Source: Methylocystis sp.
GTDB lineage: Bacteria > Pseudomonadota > Alphaproteobacteria > Rhizobiales > Beijerinckiaceae
DNA: 40,006 nt
NCBI GenBank assembly: GCA_002929055.1
Contig: PERY01000025.1
Span: 1-40,006, forward strand
Reading direction: 5' to 3'
In this document: positions 34,237 to 40,006 of the stretch, in pieces
How the letters are laid out: every line of letters begins with the position of its first letter
How positions within the stretch are numbered: the first letter of the stretch is position 1
Made by a program: the position numbers and the translations under genes
Notes under the pieces: model-generated
What the model was told of the DNA's origin: nothing
The model's database searches: none
The model's input: only the letters and a program-made list of their open reading frames with translations

Positions 34237-34302
34237 TTTCTTGTCTCTCTGAACAGCGAATGCCGCGGGCGACTGCGCCGCACGGCGGAAACTGATGCGG
34301 GG

Positions 34303-34331
34303 CGTATACGCGAATTATCGCGCGCTGGCTA
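34303..34331 (-). promoter_or_regulatory. Candidate promoter of rpmF
   Basis: On the minus strand TAGCCA (34326-34331) and TATACG (34303-34308) have a 17-bp spacer, about 67 bp before the rpmF start codon. Each hexamer matches consensus at four of six positions. The -35 lies close to the stop of the GH25 gene at 34351. Confidence 0.35.
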
Positions 34332-34350
34332 CCCCCGGATCAGCCTGGGA

Positions 34351-35403
34351 TCAGCCCTTGTCGGGCTGACCCTGAATAGCCGCCGGAGGCGTCGGTCCGC
34401 TCGGGGCGGCGGAGGGAACGGCGCCGTCTTTCTCATAGGCGCCCTTCTCGGAGCCCTTGAGCATCGCGGGATCGTCCTCGATGAGCTTGTTGGCGCTACG
34501 ATCGTCCAAAGCCGGCTTGGGCGCCGCAGCGACCGGGGCGGCGCGCAGGCCGGTGGTCGAGGCCAGCCAGCTACGCCAATGGTCGGCGCTGCCGTTGAAA
34601 GTGTTCTGGTCCACTGCGCCGACGATGCCCGGCACGCGTCCGTCCGAGCGATACTGCCAGAAGGTCCATTTGCGGTCGCCGTAGCGGACCTTGGGATGAT
34701 ATTTCGTCGAGCGCACCCAGATCGGATATTCCGAGAGCGCGTCGGGCTGCAGGATCGACTGATAAAAGTCGACCGAGGAATAGATGATCGGCTTCTTGCC
34801 GTAGCGGCGCTCCATCGCCTCCAGCATGATCCGCATGTCGCGGATCGCTTCCTCGCGATAGAGGGTGCGCTTGCAGCTCTTGGATTCGGGCGTCGGCTCG
34901 ACGTCGAGCACCGGCGGAAGGGCGTCCGGCTCGTTGGGCACGACGGAGGCGAAATTAGCGATTTCTTCCTGCGGCGAACGGCACCAGTAGACGAAATGAT
35001 AGGCGCCGCGCGGCACGCCCGCCGCCTTTGCTGCGGCCCAGTTGTACTGGAATTTCGAATCGGCGCGGTCGCCGCCTTCTGTCGCCTTGATGAAGGCGAA
35101 AGCCACACCTGATTCCTTCACCTGCTCCCAGTCGATGTCGCCCTGATATTTGGAGACGTCGACGCCGTGCACCGCGAATTCCGCGCTGCGGGTCGCCGGG
35201 AAGAGATGCAGATCCGTTTCCGGCACCGCATAGGCGAGGAAGCTCGGATCCTTCTTGGCGTTCACCAGCGGCGCGCTGGTGGCGAAGCGGGGACGGCGGG
35301 CGTAGCTGGGATCGTAGCTGCTGCCGCAGGCGGCGAGAGTCGCGGCGCCCGCCGCAACGCAGGCGAGCGCAAACAATCGCGAAGAACGTTCTAACGAGCG
35401 CAT
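34351..35403 (-). CDS. GH25-family lysozyme-like lipoprotein
   Basis: The 350-residue product starts with a signal peptide ending in a lipobox (ATLAAC, C26 as lipidation site). The glycoside hydrolase 25 domain covers about residues 77-292: HGVDVSKYQGDIDWEQVKES (D82), AFIKATEGGDRADSKFQYNW, YHFVYWC (135-141) and VLDVEP with the acidic pair D167/E169. GH25 enzymes cleave peptidoglycan between MurNAc and GlcNAc. The tail beyond about 292 is low-complexity, Ala/Pro/Gly-rich (APVAAAPKPALDDRS, PSAAPSGPTPPA). It is likely to be anchored to a membrane and to act on the cell wall. Same strand as rpmF but with its own start 114 bp upstream. Confidence 0.9.
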   Translation of the reverse strand: MRSLERSSRLFALACVAAGAATLAACGSSYDPSYARRPRFATSAPLVNAKKDPSFLAYAVPETDLHLFPATRSAEFAVHGVDVSKYQGDIDWEQVKESGVAFAFIKATEGGDRADSKFQYNWAAAKAAGVPRGAYHFVYWCRSPQEEIANFASVVPNEPDALPPVLDVEPTPESKSCKRTLYREEAIRDMRIMLEAMERRYGKKPIIYSSVDFYQSILQPDALSEYPIWVRSTKYHPKVRYGDRKWTFWQYRSDGRVPGIVGAVDQNTFNGSADHWRSWLASTTGLRAAPVAAAPKPALDDRSANKLIEDDPAMLKGSEKGAYEKDGAVPSAAPSGPTPPAAIQGQPDKG

Positions 35404-35540
35404 TTCGTCAAATTATCCCCACAGACGGTAAGGAAGCGTTAACGCGCCACCCCGCGAACGCAAACCGCCTTGTGGAGTTTTGACCGGATTTGCGCCCGAA
35501 ATGTGTTGAAAGCCGCGGCGAGGCTCCGGAACCCGAGAGA

Positions 35541-36950
35541 TCACTTCAGATTGAACCAGAATGTGGCGATCGTCAGGAAGGCTCCGTAGCCGACGACGTC
35601 CGTGATCGTTGTGACGAACGGCCCCGACGCCACGGCCGGGTCGAACTTGAGCCGGTCGAAGACGAGCGGCACGACAATGCCGCCGAAGGCCCCCGCCACC
35701 AGATTGGTGAACATCGCCAAAGCCATAACCGGCCCGAGCCCGACATTCTGGAACCAGTTGGCGGCGACGAGGCCCGTCACCAGTCCGAAGGCCGCTCCAT
35801 TGACGGCGCCAATGGCCAGTTCCCGCAAGATGATCTTCAGCGCATTGGAGCGATTGAGCTGGCGGGTCGCGAGCGCGCGCACGGCGACGGTCATCGTCTG
35901 CGTCGCCGAATTGCCGCCCTGCCCCGCCACGATCGGCCCCAGCACCGCGAGCGCCACCATCTGCTCGAGCTGCGACTGGAAGGTCTTGAGAACCGACGAC
36001 GTGATGAAAGCTGTGAGCATGTTTACGAAAAGCCAGGTGAAGCGGCTGCGCGCGATCCACCAGAAATCGTCGGTCAGCTCTTCTTCCGGGTTCACGCCGC
36101 CGAGCGCCTTGATCTCCTCGGAGGCTTGCTCCTGCATGACGTCGACGATGTCGTCGATGGTGAGCACGCCGACGAGGCGCTCGGATTCGTCGACGACGGG
36201 AACCGAGACGAGATTGTAGCGCTCGAAGAGACGCGCGGCCTCCGCCCCGTCTTCCGTCGCCTTCACGCGGCGGCGGTCCTCCTGCATGATCTCGTCGAGC
36301 CGCGCGCTCGAACTGGCGCGCACCAGAGCGTCGAGAAACACTGTGCCCAGCAAATGGTAGCCGGGGTCGACGACGAAGACCTCGAAGAAGTTGTCGGGCA
36401 GCGCGTCGCCGTCGGTCTCCCTCAGGAAGTCCAGAACGCGGCCGGCCGTCCAGAAGGGCGGCGCCGCGATCAGCGTCGTCTGCATCAAGCGGCCGGCGGA
36501 GTCTTCGGGGTAGTCCAGCGAGCGGCGCAGGACGATGCGCTCCTGCGCCGGCAGGGCGTCCAGAACCTCGGCCTGCTCCTCGGGCTCGAGCGTTTCAAGA
36601 ATCGCGACGGCGTCGTCGCTCTCGAGCTCGCGCATGCCCTCGACGAGCGTCTCGACCGGAAGCTCCTCGAGAATATCCTCGCGGGTCGCTTCCCCGACCT
36701 CCATAAGCGCATTAAAGTCGAAATCCGCGCCCATCAGCTCGACGAGGCGCGGGCGCGCCTCATGGCTCAGGAGTTCGAGAAGGGCGCCAAGGTCCGCCTC
36801 GTGGAGGTCGCCGACGAGTTCGTGGACGCGCTCGGAATCGCCAAGAGCGACCGCGGCTTCGACTTCGAAAACGAAGTCCGGATCAAGGCCCCCGCCTTCC
36901 TCGCGGAAATTCTCGACGGCGGGCGTCGTGTCTTCGTGGTCGAGGGGCAT
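35541..36950 (-). CDS. mgtE: Magnesium transporter MgtE
   Basis: MgtE is a dimeric Mg2+ channel gated by cytosolic Mg2+. The 469-residue protein has an N-terminal acidic helical domain (about 30-140, HEADLGALLELLSHEARPRLVELM), two CBS domains (about 155-280, with RYNLVSVPVVDESERLVGVLTIDDIVDVMQEQ), a plug helix and five C-terminal membrane helices (about 300-465) including LAVLGPIVAGQGGNSATQTMTVAVRALA. No M-box or other leader is visible: only 70 bp separates it from the divergent deacetylase gene. An alternative role in cobalt transport is possible for the family. Confidence 0.95.
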   Translation of the reverse strand: MPLDHEDTTPAVENFREEGGGLDPDFVFEVEAAVALGDSERVHELVGDLHEADLGALLELLSHEARPRLVELMGADFDFNALMEVGEATREDILEELPVETLVEGMRELESDDAVAILETLEPEEQAEVLDALPAQERIVLRRSLDYPEDSAGRLMQTTLIAAPPFWTAGRVLDFLRETDGDALPDNFFEVFVVDPGYHLLGTVFLDALVRASSSARLDEIMQEDRRRVKATEDGAEAARLFERYNLVSVPVVDESERLVGVLTIDDIVDVMQEQASEEIKALGGVNPEEELTDDFWWIARSRFTWLFVNMLTAFITSSVLKTFQSQLEQMVALAVLGPIVAGQGGNSATQTMTVAVRALATRQLNRSNALKIILRELAIGAVNGAAFGLVTGLVAANWFQNVGLGPVMALAMFTNLVAGAFGGIVVPLVFDRLKFDPAVASGPFVTTITDVVGYGAFLTIATFWFNLK

Positions 36951-37020
36951 GACCGAATCCCGCTATGAGGCTTCAGGCTCTTAACCCGCGCGCGCGCGGA
37001 TGCAAACCGGCAAAACCCAC

Positions 37021-37911
37021 ATGACGACATTTTCCCGAGCTTCCCTCTACGCCCTCTCGCTCCTCGCCCTCGGGGCCGCGCCATCGGCCGCGCGCGACTG
37101 CGGGCCTGACGCGCTGGGCGTGTCCCGCACCCTCACGATCGGACGGACGAAGGGCGTAGGGGTAGGGCTGCAAAGCTATCCCAGAACTCTCGATCTCCAG
37201 GAGAAGGAGGTCGTCCTCACCTTCGATGACGGCCCCTCCGGCCCCACCGCGCGCGTGCTGGACGCGCTCGCGAAAGAATGCGCCCTTGCGACTTTCTTCG
37301 TCGTCGGCCGCAACGCCGAGGAAGCCCCCGCGCTGGTGAAGCGCGAAGCGAGCGAGGGCCACAGCATTGGCCATCACTCCTACAGCCATCCGGCCAATAC
37401 GCTGCGCCTGATGGCCGACGCGGCCGCCAGAGCCGACATCGACCGGGGCGTCGCCGCCGTCAACAAGGCGTCTGGCGGGCAGGCCGCCCCCTTCTTCCGC
37501 TTTCCGGGCTTCGCCGACACCGGCCCGCTACTCGACTATCTGGAAGGGCGCGGCTTCACGGTTTTCGGCTCGGATCTCTGGGCGTCGGACTGGTCGCCCA
37601 TGTCGCCGAAGGCCGAGCTCGAACTCGTCATGAAGCGGCTGGAGAAGGAGGGGCGCGGCATCGTCCTCTTCCATGACAACAAGGCGCAGACGGCGGCGAT
37701 GATCCCGGATTTCCTGCGCGAACTGAAGGCGCGTGGCTACAGGCTCGTCCACATCGTCCCCGGCGAGGGGGAGACGCCCCTCGCGCCCGCGCCGGCAGGC
37801 TGGACCTCGACCACGGAGCCGATCATCGCCAGGACGCTCAAGGGCAAAACGGCCTCGTCTCCACAGGAGAGCGGCGGCGAAGGGCACACGCACCCCTTGC
37901 CGGATCCGTAA
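37021..37911 (+). CDS. Polysaccharide deacetylase (CE4 family), secreted
   Basis: The 296-residue product has a signal peptide (about 1-25, RASLYALSLLALGAAPSAA) and a NodB homology domain: TFDDGP at 67-72 (D69, D70), the metal-binding H119-x3-H123 in HSYSHP, RFPGF, WASDW and a late histidine in IVLFHDN. Such enzymes deacetylate chitin-like polymers, peptidoglycan or exopolysaccharide in the periplasm; the substrate is unknown. The C-terminus is a Gly/Pro/Thr-rich tail of about 45 residues. The start MTTFSRASLY is chosen for the signal peptide; an ATG seven codons upstream (MQTGKTH) is possible. Its stop directly abuts the stop of the convergent gene at 37912. Confidence 0.88.
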   Translation: MTTFSRASLYALSLLALGAAPSAARDCGPDALGVSRTLTIGRTKGVGVGLQSYPRTLDLQEKEVVLTFDDGPSGPTARVLDALAKECALATFFVVGRNAEEAPALVKREASEGHSIGHHSYSHPANTLRLMADAAARADIDRGVAAVNKASGGQAAPFFRFPGFADTGPLLDYLEGRGFTVFGSDLWASDWSPMSPKAELELVMKRLEKEGRGIVLFHDNKAQTAAMIPDFLRELKARGYRLVHIVPGEGETPLAPAPAGWTSTTEPIIARTLKGKTASSPQESGGEGHTHPLPDP

Positions 37912-38850
37912 TCAGCCGTTGTCGCAGGCGTAGAAGCCCTTGGCGCCCCAGCAGGCCCCGGTCTTGTAGACCTTGCCGAGGCTGCGCCCGCCGAGCGTCG
38001 CGGACCATACGCGGCCACGTATCTGGGCGATCTGCAGCGGCTTGCCGGGGAGCTGGAAGACGACGGCCTTGTCCGTCCGGCTGACGCGGCAGGGACCGCT
38101 GTTCTGCACGCGCCCGGAAAGCTTGAAGTAGCATTTCGCCATGCGCCCGCTTTCAACGTCCCGGGCGGCGGGGGCGGGCTCGTCATTCGCCTCCGCAGAT
38201 TTGGATGCGACAGTTTCAGGCTCCGGAGCAGGCGCGTTCATCTCTTCCTCCGCGCGTTTCGGGGCGGGCGCCTGCGTGCGGGCGACAAGCTTCTCGCGCA
38301 CATCGGCGGACGGCGGCGCGAGCGGCTCCGGCGCGTTCGCCCTGGGCTCGACCGACGGCTCCGGCGCGAGCGGTTTGGGCGCGAGCGGTTTGGGATCGAG
38401 CAGCGCCTGATCCCCGCTTGCGGCGGGCGCGGAGACAGCCGCTGGCGGCGCAAGGGGAGCGACGGCTGCGGCGGGAAGCGCGACGGACGCATTATCCTGC
38501 GAGACGGGCGCAACTTGCGAGGCGGCGGCGCGCTCCAGCGGTTCCGCGGGGGCCTGCGACGGCGCGGCCAGTTGCTCATTCGCCGGAAGGGCGACGCTGG
38601 CGAACTGCCGCGCTGGCGCTTCAGGGCTGAATGCGATCGACTTCAAAATCACCGTAGCGCCGGCGACGATCGCGAAGGCCAGCAGGAGATGCACGAGGCT
38701 CTCGACGCGCTCGAAAGCGCGGCTGTCGTAGGCCGGCCCCTGGTCTGCGCCGCCGACGCGGCCTCGAATGTCCTGGAGGAAACTAAGCGGCCTGCGCATC
38801 TGCGGCTGGCGCTCCGTTTCCGGGTCGCGGTTTTCGTATCTGACGCTCAT
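37912..38850 (-). CDS. Membrane-anchored Pro/Ala-rich protein with cysteine-containing C-terminal domain, unknown
   Basis: A 312-residue protein with a cytosolic N-terminal segment (1-50), one transmembrane helix (about 51-70), a long low-complexity Pro/Ala/Glu linker (about 75-230, for example PKPLAPKPLAPEPSVEP) and a C-terminal domain of about 75 residues with cysteines C240, C254, C300 and C309. The architecture is TonB-like: anchor, extended linker spanning the periplasm, small folded end; but no TonB C-terminal motif is seen. The C-terminal domain may form two disulfides. The start MSVRYENRDP follows GGAGTGAG; a reading 50 codons longer has no support. No family recognised. Confidence 0.75.
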   Translation of the reverse strand: MSVRYENRDPETERQPQMRRPLSFLQDIRGRVGGADQGPAYDSRAFERVESLVHLLLAFAIVAGATVILKSIAFSPEAPARQFASVALPANEQLAAPSQAPAEPLERAAASQVAPVSQDNASVALPAAAVAPLAPPAAVSAPAASGDQALLDPKPLAPKPLAPEPSVEPRANAPEPLAPPSADVREKLVARTQAPAPKRAEEEMNAPAPEPETVASKSAEANDEPAPAARDVESGRMAKCYFKLSGRVQNSGPCRVSRTDKAVVFQLPGKPLQIAQIRGRVWSATLGGRSLGKVYKTGACWGAKGFYACDNG

Positions 38851-39056
38851 GTTACTCACTCCGGGCGCGCACACGAGCAAGACCGGCGCTGATCGAGGCG
38901 CTGTCGCTCGTGAACTCCAACTTCCGGGAAGCTCCATTTGCTGTCCCGGCGAACGTTTCCCAAGCCCGGCCCAACACAACGGGCCACGTCGATTTGACAC
39001 TTATTCTGGCGATAAAATTGTGGCCCTAGTTTGCAGATGCCGCGCAAGCGCAGGCC

Positions 39057-39452
39057 TCAAAGCCGTTCGGACAGAAAAGCCAGCCAGCCGAGTTCGAGCA
39101 AAAGGCTGCCCGCGAGCGCGCAGCCGCCCGCGATGAAGGCCGCGCGGTCCGGCTGGAGCGTCCATTTGCGCCCAAGCCGCACCATCTCCTTCTCGACGTT
39201 GAGGCGCTTGGCGCTGTTATAAATTCCAAGGCAGAAGGCCGGCAGCGCGGCGAGAGACAGCAGCCAGGGCGTGAACGGCACGATGAGAAAATAGATCAGC
39301 GCGGGCAGGCACCCGAAAAAGAGAAAGGCGACGAAATAAGCGCCATTATCCAACACGATAAGATTGGCCCAGATTGCGTATAATCCGCCGATGGGTCCGC
39401 CGACCGCCGACGCGATCAGCGTTTGCCGTGCAGTATAAACTCGATCTGTCAT
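39057..39452 (-). CDS. Four-helix membrane protein, function unknown
   Basis: The 131-residue product has hydrophobic segments at about residues 11-32 (TLIASAVGGPIGGLYAIWANLI), 36-57 (GAYFVAFLFFGCLPALIYFLIV), 60-78 and 105-126, with a short cationic loop (NSAKRLNVEKEMVRLGRKWTLQPDR) between helices three and four. It ends in LAFLSERL. No family is recognised; the pattern is of a small integral membrane protein with cytosolic loop. Ribosome site is weak. It lies upstream of, and on the same strand as, the Pro/Ala-rich protein gene, separated by 206 bp. Confidence 0.65.
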   Translation of the reverse strand: MTDRVYTARQTLIASAVGGPIGGLYAIWANLIVLDNGAYFVAFLFFGCLPALIYFLIVPFTPWLLSLAALPAFCLGIYNSAKRLNVEKEMVRLGRKWTLQPDRAAFIAGGCALAGSLLLELGWLAFLSERL

Positions 39453-39615
39453 GATAACCCGGGCGGAAAATCAAAACCTGATACAATCTTTTAAGCAGAT
39501 ACAAAAGCGGTCGACAAGAGTGACTTTCGTCACTTCGCCAATACGCTATTAGAAACAACGAACACTTTTCGATAAGCATAATTGACGACTAAGCTTTTCT
39601 GAAGCTGAACGAGCG
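39453..39615. other. A/T-richer intergenic stretch with a small inverted repeat
   Basis: The 163-bp gap between the two small minus-strand genes is visibly richer in A/T than its neighbours. It contains AGTGAC-TTTC-GTCACT (about 39519-39534), a 6-bp stem with a four-base loop and no T run. No open reading frame of note is seen. It probably contains the promoter of the gene at 39057-39452 and the transcription end of the gene at 39616-39870. Confidence 0.4.
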
Positions 39616-39870
39616 TTAGTCGATTGAGGAAATGCGGATCGGCGCGTCCGTGTCGGCATAAGCGACCTTGATGCCGGCCTTTTCGACAGCGGCTTCGTCC
39701 GGATACCAGGTCGATTCGTGATCGAGCCCGCCGTATTTATTGAAGACCATCACATATCTGGCCTTCATATCCACTTCGCAGCGCAAGCCTTTTCCAGGAT
39801 TGGAGACAGGACGCATCTTGCCGTCCCAATCGATGAAAAAGCCATGCATCGTGCCGGTTGCCTGAGACAT
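39616..39870 (-). CDS. Small soluble protein, function unknown
   Basis: The 84-residue product begins MSQATGTMHGFFIDWDGKMR, following an AAAGGAA ribosome site; a start seven codons upstream is less well supported. It has a mixed strand pattern (KARYVMVFNKYGGLDHESTWYPDEAAVEKAGIKVAYADTDAPIRISSID) and no signal peptide or membrane helix. No family is recognised. It is one of the less certain genes, but the good ribosome site and composition support it. The 136 bp upstream to the window end has no convincing gene. Confidence 0.6.
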   Translation of the reverse strand: MSQATGTMHGFFIDWDGKMRPVSNPGKGLRCEVDMKARYVMVFNKYGGLDHESTWYPDEAAVEKAGIKVAYADTDAPIRISSID

Positions 39871-40006
39871 CGCGCGTTCCTTTCCCGACAAAAACGTCTT
39901 CGGGAAGCGCAGAAAGCAGGTTGCGGGCCAAATGGGGCGGAAGGGTCAGCGCATTCGCGACCAGTTTCCGCTCGTATGATGGGGAGGCGCTTCACGCGCT
40001 GAAAAA

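Noticed and set aside
36951..37020. An M-box magnesium riboswitch for mgtE
   Set aside because: The divergent region is only 70 bp, too short for an M-box, and no such structure is seen.
1..40006. CRISPR arrays, transposases, integrases, tRNA or rRNA genes
   Set aside because: Scanning by eye showed no regularly spaced direct repeats, no DDE or tyrosine recombinase motifs in the proteins and no cloverleaf-like sequence. Short tRNA-like elements could still be missed without a search tool.

Overview
The window is about 40 kb of GC-rich, densely coded chromosome from an alphaproteobacterium, most likely a member of the Hyphomicrobiales (Rhizobiales). The evidence is the gene content: an alphaproteobacterial AddA/AddB pair, an ATP12-type F1-ATPase chaperone, a DivL-like kinase with tyrosine in place of the phospho-accepting histidine, and a TsaE-phosphotransferase fusion typical of this order. 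The genus cannot be fixed from the sequence. I see no phage, transposase, integrase, CRISPR array, tRNA or rRNA; this looks like core chromosome with scattered lineage-specific genes.

Layout. (1) 1-4156, minus: respiratory complex I genes nuoA-B-C-D-E-F (nuoF cut by the window edge), tightly overlapped except for a palindromic repeat pair between nuoB and nuoC. (2) 4328-6337, minus: ATP12 chaperone and an RluA-type pseudouridine synthase, separated by a second repeat. (3) 6455-10955, plus: a small membrane protein, a pyridoxamine-phosphate-oxidase-like flavoprotein, a membrane class III adenylate cyclase and a divergent sodium:solute symporter-like protein. (4) 10962-12428, minus: a secreted protein of unknown function and a sterol desaturase-family di-iron protein. 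(5) 12656-18831, plus: an SRPBCC protein with a short LOV photoreceptor, then rpsO-pnp, two tandem secreted paralogues of unknown function, and an AI-2E/PerM family transporter. (6) 18819-30696, minus: a small membrane protein, then (reading in the transcription direction) a five-gene overlapping operon divL - tsaE/amgK fusion - murU-like - addB - addA. (7) 31061-32467, minus: ahcY, with its own promoter, a candidate AT-rich operator and a terminator. (8) 32677-33990, plus: TerB-like protein and a short-chain dehydrogenase. (9) 34048-40006: rpmF, a GH25 lipoprotein, mgtE, a polysaccharide deacetylase and three uncharacterised small proteins.

How they fit together. Energy metabolism (complex I, ATP synthase assembly), RNA metabolism (rpsO, pnp, RluA, TsaE), envelope maintenance (AmgK/MurU-like sugar recycling, GH25 lysozyme, polysaccharide deacetylase), DNA repair (AddAB) and cell-cycle or light signalling (DivL, adenylate cyclase, LOV) are all present. 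The points most worth following up are the operon joining a tyrosine-box pseudokinase to t6A, cell-wall and recombination genes; the LOV-SRPBCC pair; the tandem secreted paralogues; and the tandem 8-bp repeat upstream of ahcY. I did not find a clearly undescribed multi-gene defence or mobile system.
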